The notes: generated by a model not told the origin, from the letters alone. Shown: positions 1 through 6,621, counted from the stretch's first letter. The stretch: DNA of 7,507 bases from Alphaproteobacteria bacterium (GCA_020050695.1 JAGVKI010000049.1:1-7507); one strand, 5' to 3'. Numbers and translations are program-made.

Positions 1-322
1 ATGCGCCAACACTGAAAATCTTGGCTTTTTCGTTTGAATCGGTGAGCGCCGTTTGTATAAGAATGGGCAGATTGGAGATGGAGGCATCGCCATCGGCTCG
101 GACGTGCTGGCAAAATTCAAACCCATCCATTTCCGGCATCTGGATATCGCACACAATCAAATCAGGCTTGAAACTATGCAGTTTTTCCAGGCCTTCCTTG
201 CCATTTTCCGCCTCTTCGATATGGATAAAGCCGTTTTTCCTAAAGATATGCACCAGCGTTGCCCGCCCGATGAAGTCATCCTCAATGATGAGGATTTTGT
301 CGTTTGCCAATGCCTGTCTCAT
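1..322 (-). CDS. Response regulator, receiver domain (3' end outside window)
   Basis: Reading leftward from the ATG at 322-320, 107 codons are visible and the frame is open to the window edge, so the protein is partial. The visible part is a CheY-like receiver domain: the acidic pair is D15-D16 (in IIEDDF), the phospho-acceptor is D59 (in VCDIQMPEMDG) and the switch Thr is T91 (in IQTALT). The conserved Lys of the KP motif would lie just past the edge. The start overlaps the kinase stop codon in an ATGA arrangement (319-322), and an AAGGA ribosome site lies at 332-336, 9 bases upstream, inside the kinase gene. This implies translational coupling and makes it the likely output partner of the kinase HPt domain. 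Whether an output domain (DNA-binding, GGDEF or other) follows the receiver cannot be seen. Receiver identity is near certain; the full architecture is unknown. Confidence 0.93.
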   Translation of the reverse strand, partial: MRQALANDKILIIEDDFIGRATLVHIFRKNGFIHIEEAENGKEGLEKLHSFKPDLIVCDIQMPEMDGFEFCQHVRADGDASISNLPILIQTALTDSNEKAKIFSVGA

Positions 323-3300
323 GCTGCCTGTTCCTTGCCGTCCAATTTTGTACGCAGGGCATTTTCTACTTCTGCTTGCGCCGTTTCGATCTGCATAGCA
401 AGGGATTTTAGCCTGGCAGCATCTGGAGAACCCGCCTTGCCATACGCCTCAATTTCCTTGGCTATTTCCGCTACCTTCATCGCCCCGATCTGCTGGCTGG
501 AAGATTTGAGCGGATGCGCGGCGCTGGACATGGCCTTATAGTCGCCTGCGTCATAACGTGCGCGGATAGTTTCCACATAGGTTTTCGCCACTTGCAGATG
601 CTTCGTTATAACCGCAGCAAGGCCATCCTCCATTAATTCACTGAAGACGCTAAAAATCTGCATATCAAGTACTTGCATAGATTGAGCCTTCATTTCAAGG
701 GTGGGAACGTTGTCATCTGCCTCGCCTTCGATGCAGGCAATGCGTTTATTCTCAGGTAACCATTGCTTGAGTATGCGCTCCAGATCGGCCTGCCGCACGG
801 GCTTGGTGATATAATCATCCATGCCCGCTGCAAAGCATTTTTCGTCATCGCCTTTAAGCGCATTGGCGGTAAAGGCGATGATCGGCATACGCGAACGTTT
901 CTGGTGTTCTTCCAGTTTACGGATGACGCCCGTGGCTTCGTAGCCGTCCATCACGGGCATCTGGCAATCCATGAAAGTCAAATCAAAATGATAGCGCTTA
1001 AGCTGCTTGACCGCTTCGTCGCCGTCGCCTGCCGGAGTCACTTTGCAGCCGTATTTTTCTAGCATGACGGTGGCTACCTGCTGGTTGATCGGGTTATCTT
1101 CAGCAAGGAGGATATGCACGCCCACAAAGCGCAAATTACGATTATCCTGTCGCTGCTGGCCGGATTTAGCCTCTTTCAGACTATGCTGGGTGATGATGGG
1201 AATGGTTTTGCCGGATGCGCGGGCATCAGCGATAATCGCCAGCGCGTCACGCAACTGCCAATGGAGCATTGGCTTGCTGAAATAACCCGCAAAACCGATT
1301 TTTTTCATGCGTTCTTTGTCGCCGCGATTTGGAGCAGACGTGATCATGACCAGTGAAATATTCTGGGTTGCGGGATTCCCCTTAATCTTTGCGCCCAGTT
1401 CTGCGCCGTCCATTTCAGGCATGAGGTAATCGATGGTGGCAATATCGAAGGTTTCCTTTTCCATGAGCGCTAACGCATCTTTGCCGCTGGCGGCCTCTAT
1501 AACGGTCACGCCATCAGGCGCTATTTGTTCACGCACGATAGCGCGGGCTGTGGCATTGTCATCTACCGCGAGTAGCCGCAATCCTTTAAGTGCGACAGCT
1601 TCCGGAACGATCATCGTCGTGCCACCGCTTTTATCTTCGGCTAGCACAATATTGAACCAGAAGGTAGAGCCGATGCCGTAGGTGCTGCGCACGCCAATAT
1701 CGCCGCCCATCAGGCTGGAAAGTTCTTTGCAGATGGAAAGGCCCAGGCCCGTGCCGCCGAATTTGCGCGTGGTGGAACTGTCGGACTGGCTGAATTTCTG
1801 AAATATCTGTCCGATCTTATCTTCGGGTATGCCGATGCCCGTGTCTTCAATTTCGACATGGAATTTCAATTTTCCGTCCGGCACGGTTTCATAGTTGAGG
1901 GCAAGCAACACATGGCCGGTTTCGGTGAATTTAATGGCATTACCCACCAGGTTAAACAAAATCTGCCGCACGCGCCCCGGATCGCCGGTTACAAAACGTG
2001 GCGCGCCGGGCGGATAGCGCAGCAGCAGTTCCACACCCTTTTCATTGGCCTTGAATGCCATCATTTCGCAGACTTCCTCGAGCAGCATTTGCAGGTCAAA
2101 GGGGATGGATTCCAGATCGATTTTACCCGCCTCGATCTTGGAGAAATCAAGAATATCGTTGATGATTTGCAACAATGATTCCGCCGAGTTGATAACCGTT
2201 TGCGCATAGCCGCGCTCCACCTGTTTCAGGTCGCAATCAAGTAGCAAATTGGTCATGCCGATGATGCCGTTCATGGGGGTGCGGATTTCATGGCTCATAT
2301 TGGCGAGAAACTCAGACTTGAGCCGCGCGGCTTTCTCCGCCTCCAGGCGCGCGATCTGTGCCTCCTCGTTGGCTATTGCCAGTTCTACCGACATTGTTTC
2401 AGCCTCTTCTTTGGCTGCCACCAACTCAAATTCCATCGCTTTACGGCGGCTTATATCACTCAAACTTCCCGCGATACGTGTCGGCTTGCCGTCATTGTCC
2501 CACATGGCCTGACCTTTGGTGCGGAACCACTTATATTCGCCGGATTTAACCTTCAGGCGGTATTCTATATCATAGGAATCCGTATGTTTCATGAGATGTT
2601 GCTGCAAAAGTTCCAGCGTCTTCTCCTTATCTTCCGGATGCAGTCGCTCGCTCCATTCCTCAAAGAAATTTCTCATTTCGTGGTCAGCATAGCCGAGCAG
2701 TTCTTTGAAGCGCGGTGAAAAATACGTTTCGTCGGTCAGCAGATTTCGATCCCATATACCGTTATTGGAGCCGGTGATGGCGAATTGGAAACGCTCCTGA
2801 CTGTCCTTCAGCTTTTTTTCTGCTTCTTGACGTTCGGAAATATCGCGAATGGATCCGACAAATTTTCTTTCCCCACTTACATTGAAAATGTTGATCGCCA
2901 ATTCTATAGGAAATACGCTGCCGTCTTTACGCCTGGCGATTACTTCGCGGCCCGTGCCAATGACTTTTTTCTCGCCAGTCTCCAGGTGATGGCGCAAATA
3001 GCCGTCATGCGCTGAATGGTATGGCTCCGGCATGAGAAGATTTATATTTTTTCCAATGATTTCTTGCGCCCGATAGCCGAAAAGCCGTTCGGCGGACGGG
3101 TTGGCGGTGTCTATGATGCCCCGCTCGTCAATAGTGATGATGCCGTCTACCACCGTGCCAAGAATCGCCTGCGTACGCGTGGCAACGTCCAGCACGTCTT
3201 TTTCCACCAGATTTTTTCTGGCGTATACTATTACGGATAAGGCCATTGCGAGCGCGGTCAGAAGCGCCGCAAGCATTTTCAGGCGGTATGCCTGCATTTT

Positions 3301-4209
3301 TTCAACGCGTTCATTCAAATGCCAGTCAAGATGGTCAGAGAAACGCACATAGACTTCCACGAATCTTTCAGTCGTCGCCGTTATTACTGCAAAAAACTCT
3401 TCGTGGGTCATTTTTTCGTTGCCTTGGTGATCGACCATGCGCTCAAACAGTGTGGTTGTATGTTGCAATTGATCCAGCGCCTGCACATCGGTCTCTACCC
3501 TGTTGGAAACACCCTCGGGGTCATTGTGTTCGATGGCTTGGATAGAATATCTGTATTTCTGCGCCAGTGCTTCGAGTTTTCCTTTAAAGGCAAGCAGAGT
3601 ATGAAGCTCGTCGCGATTCAAGCCCGTGCCCGTCAGTTTTCCAGATATTTTCCTGCGTATGAGTCCTAAATTTTCGGAAATATCGGGTATGATATTCACG
3701 ATGACGTTCATCATGTAGTAGGTTTCCAGTTCTGGATCGAGGATGAGATTGGACTCGTTGCCTACATCTTCCATGAGCAACATCAGCGATGTAATGGGCC
3801 GGGGGTTCCATTCGGGAAGATTGGCGGAGGGCAGGGGCAGCGGCTCTTCTACCGCTTCCATAAGCAGTTTTTTTGTTTCTTCCCAGCGGGCTGCAATCAA
3901 AAGTCGCTGCGCGTCGGCACTTAACGCATCGACCAGGTCAATCCGTTTCTTCACCGCATCCTTGAGCGCCGAAAGCTCAGTATCATCCCAACCAGGGCTG
4001 CCCGTGACCGTCCATTTTCCACGGTAAGTCTGCGCGGCGATCAGCGTATTGAACAGTGCATGATGATAGCGCACGCCGATGCGCTCTTTTCGGGAAAAGT
4101 CTATGGATTTATTCATTTCCTGCACCAACAGGATGACTGCTACGCCAAATGGTATGAGGAATAAAACAACCGCAAACAATACAAAATGGCGCGAGAGAAT
4201 AGTTTTCAT
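319..4209 (-). CDS. Hybrid sensor histidine kinase: TM-sensor-TM-PAS-PAS-HisKA-HATPase-REC-REC-HPt
   Basis: A 1296-residue inner-membrane phosphorelay kinase. Membrane segments lie at about 8-30 and 311-330, enclosing a roughly 280-residue, apparently all-helical periplasmic region. There is no clear HAMP domain. PAS1 (about 344-462) resembles FixL, with the HDGY motif at 401-404 and R421 matching the FixL heme ligand and distal Arg. PAS2 (about 470-592) is of the PAS_3 type and is followed by a helical linker rich in Ala and Glu (593-632). The kinase core has the phospho-His H640 (FLANMSHEIRTPMNG), N-box N753/N757, the DTGIGIP box from D789 and the GGTGLGLSI box at 818-826. REC1 has D883/D884, D927, T957 and K979. 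REC2 has E1037/D1038, D1081, T1114 and K1136. HPt has H1232 (AHPLKSSS). The start is backed by GGAAG at 4218-4222, 8 bases upstream. The layout is BarA/TorS-like in its relay modules, but the sensor differs. All key residues are intact. The signal is not known; oxygen or redox is plausible from PAS1. Confidence 0.97.
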   Translation of the reverse strand: MKTILSRHFVLFAVVLFLIPFGVAVILLVQEMNKSIDFSRKERIGVRYHHALFNTLIAAQTYRGKWTVTGSPGWDDTELSALKDAVKKRIDLVDALSADAQRLLIAARWEETKKLLMEAVEEPLPLPSANLPEWNPRPITSLMLLMEDVGNESNLILDPELETYYMMNVIVNIIPDISENLGLIRRKISGKLTGTGLNRDELHTLLAFKGKLEALAQKYRYSIQAIEHNDPEGVSNRVETDVQALDQLQHTTTLFERMVDHQGNEKMTHEEFFAVITATTERFVEVYVRFSDHLDWHLNERVEKMQAYRLKMLAALLTALAMALSVIVYARKNLVEKDVLDVATRTQAILGTVVDGIITIDERGIIDTANPSAERLFGYRAQEIIGKNINLLMPEPYHSAHDGYLRHHLETGEKKVIGTGREVIARRKDGSVFPIELAINIFNVSGERKFVGSIRDISERQEAEKKLKDSQERFQFAITGSNNGIWDRNLLTDETYFSPRFKELLGYADHEMRNFFEEWSERLHPEDKEKTLELLQQHLMKHTDSYDIEYRLKVKSGEYKWFRTKGQAMWDNDGKPTRIAGSLSDISRRKAMEFELVAAKEEAETMSVELAIANEEAQIARLEAEKAARLKSEFLANMSHEIRTPMNGIIGMTNLLLDCDLKQVERGYAQTVINSAESLLQIINDILDFSKIEAGKIDLESIPFDLQMLLEEVCEMMAFKANEKGVELLLRYPPGAPRFVTGDPGRVRQILFNLVGNAIKFTETGHVLLALNYETVPDGKLKFHVEIEDTGIGIPEDKIGQIFQKFSQSDSSTTRKFGGTGLGLSICKELSSLMGGDIGVRSTYGIGSTFWFNIVLAEDKSGGTTMIVPEAVALKGLRLLAVDDNATARAIVREQIAPDGVTVIEAASGKDALALMEKETFDIATIDYLMPEMDGAELGAKIKGNPATQNISLVMITSAPNRGDKERMKKIGFAGYFSKPMLHWQLRDALAIIADARASGKTIPIITQHSLKEAKSGQQRQDNRNLRFVGVHILLAEDNPINQQVATVMLEKYGCKVTPAGDGDEAVKQLKRYHFDLTFMDCQMPVMDGYEATGVIRKLEEHQKRSRMPIIAFTANALKGDDEKCFAAGMDDYITKPVRQADLERILKQWLPENKRIACIEGEADDNVPTLEMKAQSMQVLDMQIFSVFSELMEDGLAAVITKHLQVAKTYVETIRARYDAGDYKAMSSAAHPLKSSSQQIGAMKVAEIAKEIEAYGKAGSPDAARLKSLAMQIETAQAEVENALRTKLDGKEQAA

Positions 4210-4338
4210 ATCATAAACTTCCGAAGTGTTTTCTCTTTTCTCTACATAAAATCTCGACTAATATAATCAACCTATAGGTGTTTTGTATAGTAAATTAACA
4301 ATCATCCGGTTAAATTGACAGGCAAAGGAAACTAGTAA
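4210..4338. promoter_or_regulatory. Divergent intergenic region between kinase operon and orphan response regulator
   Basis: This 129-bp A+T-rich gap must hold promoters for both directions. On the plus strand there is a perfect TATAAT at 4262-4267 and a TATAGT at 4286-4291, neither with a good -35 box. On the minus strand TATATT (4265-4260) has a partial -35, TATACA (4289-4284), 18 bases upstream. A perfect 10-bp palindrome, ACCTATAGGT, sits at 4270-4279 between these elements, where a dimeric regulator could control both directions. The ribosome site of the rightward gene is AAGGA at 4325-4329, 9 bases before its ATG. That the gap is regulatory follows from the gene arrangement; the individual promoter boxes are tentative. 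Confidence 0.5.
4291..4320. repeat. Near-identical 10-bp direct repeat, two helical turns apart
   Basis: TAAATTAACA (4291-4300) and TAAATTGACA (4311-4320) match at nine of ten positions and start exactly 20 bp apart, so they lie on about the same face of the helix. They fall between the candidate -10 box at 4286-4291 and the ribosome site of the rightward regulator gene. This could be a tandem binding site, but A+T-rich sequence gives such matches by chance and no cognate protein is identifiable here. Confidence 0.4.
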
Positions 4339-4737
4339 ATGAAAAACACGATAGTCATCGTCGATGATACGCAGCTCTACCAGGCGATGCTCAAAAGCAG
4401 CGTGGAAAAATTGGGATTCGATACACTGTTATGTAATGATGGAGTGCAGGCGATAAAATGCCTCGAACAACACAATGCGTCGGTTGCCGCAGTGTTCCTC
4501 GATATTTATATGCCACAGATTGATGGCATCTCTACCCTCGGCCATTTCCGCAGCAACTATCCCGATCTTCCCGTATTTATGATCACCAGCAGCGAAGATG
4601 CTGCAGACAAAAAATCAGCCGATGGGCTGGGTGCGGCGGGCTTCATCAAGAAGCCCTTTGCGGCAGAGACGATTCATGAAACCATTAAAGCATTACTGGG
4701 AAATTTGAGGCCGCCAGCAAAGAGGGCTGCCGGCTGA
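4339..4737 (+). CDS. Single-domain CheY-like response regulator
   Basis: A 132-residue protein that is essentially one receiver domain. The acidic pair is D9-D10 (VIVDDT), the phospho-acceptor is D55 (VFLDIYMPQIDG), the switch Thr is T83 (MITSSED) and the conserved Lys is K105 (FIKKPF). The short basic tail (PPAKRAAG) is not an output domain. All residues for phosphoryl transfer are present. It probably acts as a phosphate shuttle or sink, or controls a partner by protein contact. The divergent hybrid kinase, whose HPt domain could donate to it, is the obvious partner, but that pairing is inferred from position only. The ATG is preceded by AAGGA with a 9-base gap. No rightward T-tailed terminator hairpin is evident right after the gene; a GAACGG/CCGTTC hairpin at 4770-4789 lacks a T tract. 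Confidence 0.95.
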   Translation: MKNTIVIVDDTQLYQAMLKSSVEKLGFDTLLCNDGVQAIKCLEQHNASVAAVFLDIYMPQIDGISTLGHFRSNYPDLPVFMITSSEDAADKKSADGLGAAGFIKKPFAAETIHETIKALLGNLRPPAKRAAG

Positions 4738-4806
4738 TTCATCTTAATAAGCCCAGTCAATCCGAGGCAGAACGGCTTAAAATCCGTTCAAAATGAGTGA
4801 AATACG

Positions 4807-4827
4807 AAAAAGCCCGGAACCAGGCTT
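4807..4827 (-). terminator. Intrinsic (Rho-independent) terminator, leftward
   Basis: On the minus strand, from 4827 down, AAGCCTG - GTTC - CGGGCTT forms a 7-bp stem (one G-T pair) with a four-base loop. A T tract follows at once (five T in all, counting the last two of the stem, 4811-4807). On the plus strand the same hairpin is followed by GCCGTAATC, so it only makes sense as a terminator for leftward transcription. It could also block leftward read-through into the orphan regulator gene. Confidence 0.6.
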
Positions 4828-4982
4828 GCCGTAATCCATTGAAAACGTTGCTTTCTAGAAGAATCAGACCTCCGGCCATCACATTACGAGGGGTACCTTT
4901 GTTCAGTTCAATACGTTTAGTTCTTGCGGGAACTTCATGCTGATAAACTCCGTGCCGCAAATGGGGATAAATGCAACGCCAT

Positions 4983-5019
4983 CCGGCAAATAAAACGCAA
5001 GCAAACAGGCGTTTGCCGG
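4983..5019. repeat. Inverted repeat with 8-bp perfect arms and an alternative inner stem
   Basis: CCGGCAAA (4983-4990) and TTTGCCGG (5012-5019) are perfect inverted copies around a 21-base centre. A second pairing, AAACGC (4993-4998) with GCGTTT (5009-5014), overlaps the right arm, so the two stems exclude each other. No T tract follows on either strand, which argues against a terminator. Confidence 0.45.
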
Positions 5020-5162
5020 AGTTATTGCTGATAGGCATTCAATGGGCTTAATAGAACTAGTAATGTAAGAATTTTTGCTGACTAGCCCTTCTTTTTCAAA
5101 GAATTGCCAAGTATCGTAGGTTGTTCTTGTAATTTTTGGCTATTCTGGCTAATTATTGCGTC

Positions 5163-5177
5163 CTTACCTAGGGTAAG
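5163..5177. repeat. Perfect palindrome abutting the tRNA 5' end
   Basis: CTTACC - TAG - GGTAAG has 6-bp arms and a three-base centre. The last G of the right arm is the first base of the mature tRNA. If transcribed, it would fold a small hairpin in the 5' leader at the RNase P cut site; as DNA it could be a protein site in the tRNA promoter start region. Function is unknown. Confidence 0.4.
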
Positions 5178-5252
5178 CTGATGTAGCTCAGTTGGTAGAG
5201 CACCGCATTCGTAATGCGGGGGTCGCAGGTTCGAATCCTGTCATCAGCACCA
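5177..5252 (+). tRNA. tRNA-Thr (anticodon CGT)
   Basis: A 76-base cloverleaf with all arms. Acceptor stem GCTGATG (5177-5183) pairs with CATCAGC (5241-5247). The D stem is GCTC/GAGC (5186-5189, 5198-5201). The anticodon stem is CCGCA/TGCGG (5203-5207, 5215-5219), with loop TTCGTAA and anticodon CGT at 5210-5212, which reads the Thr codon ACG. The T arm contains GGTTCGAATCC. The discriminator is A, and CCA is encoded at 5250-5252. It stands alone, with no other RNA gene nearby. A run of five T follows at 5253-5257 without its own hairpin and may aid termination. No second copy of the tRNA 3' end is seen in the window, so there is no sign of an integrated element here. Confidence 0.97.
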
Positions 5253-5420
5253 TTTTTATCAAGCCGCTTTATCAAAAACATCTTCCATGTGCATATAGGC
5301 ATCGGGATAGAATTGCGCGCTGGTTGGCTTAGCTCAATGCAGACCAAACAGTGAGGCATGACAGGGGTCAAAAAACACTCCATAGCGCTTTACATACGGT
5401 AACCTAAGAACGAAACGCAC

Positions 5421-5449
5421 TATAATTCATACCTATACTATTCAGTATG
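5421..5449 (+). promoter_or_regulatory. Candidate promoter -10 box and overlapping operator of the ene-reductase operon
   Basis: TATAAT (5421-5426) is a perfect -10 box about 85 bases before the gene start. The matching -35 position is poor, though a TTTACA lies further up at 5389-5394. Just downstream, where transcription would begin, is the inverted repeat ATACT - ATTC - AGTAT (5435-5448), nested in CATAC (5428-5432) / GTATG (5445-5449). A repressor bound there would block the start site. Dyads of this kind serve HxlR- and TetR-type repressors of quinone and electrophile stress genes in other bacteria, but no regulator gene is in the window. The rest of the 258-base gap between the tRNA and the gene shows nothing else I can support. 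Confidence 0.4.
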
Positions 5450-5500
5450 ATTTAAACCCAAAACATGATAATGGATTTGTAATACATCACAGCCTGCTAT

Positions 5501-5504
5501 GGAG
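5501..5504 (+). promoter_or_regulatory. Ribosome binding site that decides the ene-reductase start
   Basis: GGAG at 5501-5504 lies 6 bases before the ATG at 5511. It overlaps an in-frame upstream ATG at 5499, which itself has no ribosome site. This favours initiation at 5511, giving an N-terminus MTDLF. Confidence 0.65.
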
Positions 5505-5510
5505 CCTGAT

Positions 5511-6620
5511 ATGACCGACTTGTTTGATAGTCTTACCGTAGGTAATCTTACCCTTAACAACCGCATTATCATGGCACCGCTTACCCGTATGCGCAGCCAG
5601 CAGCCAGGTAATATCCCCCACGCGCTCAATGCACGCTATTACGCCCAGCGCGCCAGCGCCGGGTTAATCATTTCCGAAGCCACCCAGATAAGTCAGCAGG
5701 GACAAGGATATCCGGCCACTCCTGGCATTCATTCGCCTGAACAGGTAGCAGGCTGGAAGCTGGTAACCGATGCGGTGCATGAGCAGGGTGGGAAAATATT
5801 CCTCCAGTTATGGCATGTAGGGCGTATTTCGCATTCCTCTCACCAGCCTGAAAATGGTATGCCGGTTGCACCTTCGGCTATTAAGCCTACGTGCAAAGTA
5901 TTTACCGCCGACTGGAAACAGGTTGAATATGAAACCCCGCGCGCACTTGAAACAGAAGAAATCGCAGCTATTTTGCAGGATTACAAAACCGGCGCCGAAA
6001 ATGCCAAAGAAGCCGGTTTTGACGGTGTAGAAGTCCATGGCGCCAATGGCTACCTGCTTGACCAGTTCCTGCAGGATGGCACCAATCACCGCGACGACGT
6101 CTATGGCGGTTCCATCGAGAACCGTGCACGTTTCCTGCTGGAAGCTGTGGATATGGCGGTGCAGGTATGGGGAAAAGAGCGCGTAGGCGTTCGCCTCTCC
6201 CCTCACGGCACCTTCAACGATATGAGTGACAGCGATCCTGTGGCGCTTTTTTCCTATGTTCTGGAACAGTTGAACAACCGCGCCATTGCCTATGTGCATA
6301 TGATTGAGCCGCGCGCTACCAGTGCTGGCGGCAGCGATGCAGTTACGCATGACGCGCCCTCCACATCGCAATTGTTCCGCAGGTTATTCGACGGGGCGTT
6401 TATTTCGGCAGGTGGCTATACGCCCGAAACAGCGAAGCAAACGGTTGCAGACGGTACGGCCGATGCTGTCGCCTTCGGCAGGCTGTATATTGCCAATCCT
6501 GATTTGCCTGAGCGCATCCAGTCCGGTGCCGCGCTCAATCCGTATAATCGCGCTACCTTTTACGGTGGAGCGGAAAAAGGCTACACCGATTACCCGACCT
6601 TAAAACAAGAAGCAGCATAA
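5511..6620 (+). CDS. Old Yellow Enzyme family FMN-dependent ene-reductase (NemA-like)
   Basis: A 369-residue cytosolic TIM-barrel flavoenzyme, close to the length of E. coli NemA. Members use NAD(P)H to reduce activated C=C bonds of enals, enones, maleimides and nitro compounds. Visible marks: APLTR at 22-26 near the flavin; Q99 in FLQLWHVGR; the substrate-binding pair H176 and N179 with proton donor Y181 in HGANGYLLDQF; YGGSIENR at 198-205; R228 in VGVRLSP; and the FMN phosphate loop around FGRLYIANPDL at 322-332. All expected catalytic residues are present, and this is the classical OYE type, not the YqjM type. The start at 5511 is chosen over 5499 because of the GGAG site. It is the first gene of a tight plus-strand cluster; the next gene starts 1 base after its stop. 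Exact substrate cannot be told from sequence. Confidence 0.95.
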   Translation: MTDLFDSLTVGNLTLNNRIIMAPLTRMRSQQPGNIPHALNARYYAQRASAGLIISEATQISQQGQGYPATPGIHSPEQVAGWKLVTDAVHEQGGKIFLQLWHVGRISHSSHQPENGMPVAPSAIKPTCKVFTADWKQVEYETPRALETEEIAAILQDYKTGAENAKEAGFDGVEVHGANGYLLDQFLQDGTNHRDDVYGGSIENRARFLLEAVDMAVQVWGKERVGVRLSPHGTFNDMSDSDPVALFSYVLEQLNNRAIAYVHMIEPRATSAGGSDAVTHDAPSTSQLFRRLFDGAFISAGGYTPETAKQTVADGTADAVAFGRLYIANPDLPERIQSGAALNPYNRATFYGGAEKGYTDYPTLKQEAA

Positions 6621-6621
6621 C

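Larger units (their letters stand above)
4738..5176. other. Intergenic region of about 440 bases with no supported gene
   Basis: No protein gene is supported between the orphan regulator and the tRNA gene. The longest open frame (minus strand, 5038 to 4757, 93 codons) lacks a ribosome site, has no motif I recognise, and is crossed by the terminator hairpin at 4807-4827. Visible structure: a GAACGG/CCGTTC hairpin (4770-4789), the leftward terminator, a CCGGCAAA/TTTGCCGG inverted repeat (4983-5019), and an A+T-rich stretch (about 5060-5160) that should contain the tRNA promoter, though I cannot assign its boxes. The leftward terminator without a gene suggests either a small minus-strand RNA or the remains of a lost gene. 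Confidence 0.6.

Noticed and set aside
53..541. Plus-strand open frame of 162 codons
   Set aside because: Antisense to the clear receiver and HPt coding sequences; no homology pattern, only a shadow of the minus-strand genes.
2290..2718. Plus-strand open frame of 142 codons inside the kinase gene
   Set aside because: Antisense to the PAS2 and HisKA coding region, whose motifs are unmistakable; composition of the translation is not protein-like.
4315..4320. Perfect TTGACA -35 box before the orphan regulator
   Set aside because: A -10 box at normal spacing would fall inside the coding sequence after the ATG at 4339, and none is present. It is better explained as part of the direct repeat.
4757..5038. 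Minus-strand open frame of 93 codons in the intergenic region, with fairly gene-like codons in its middle
   Set aside because: No ribosome site before the ATG at 5038, no recognised motif, and an intrinsic terminator hairpin lies inside it on the same strand. It might be a gene remnant but cannot be supported as a gene.
5177..5260. tRNA-Thr as an integration site for a mobile element
   Set aside because: No repeated copy of the tRNA 3' end and no integrase or phage gene are present in the window.
5168..5383. Minus-strand open frame of 71 codons across the tRNA gene
   Set aside because: Its C-terminal part is the antisense translation of the tRNA (giving the familiar spurious DRIRTCDPRITN-type peptide). 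No ribosome site and no domain.
5499..5510. Upstream in-frame ATG that would add four residues (MEPD) to the ene-reductase
   Set aside because: It lacks a ribosome site and itself overlaps the GGAG that serves the ATG at 5511; family members start close to the TDLF-type N-terminus.
5808..6371. Minus-strand open frame of 187 codons inside the ene-reductase gene
   Set aside because: It overlaps the catalytic core of a complete, motif-rich enzyme on the other strand; no ribosome site or domain of its own.
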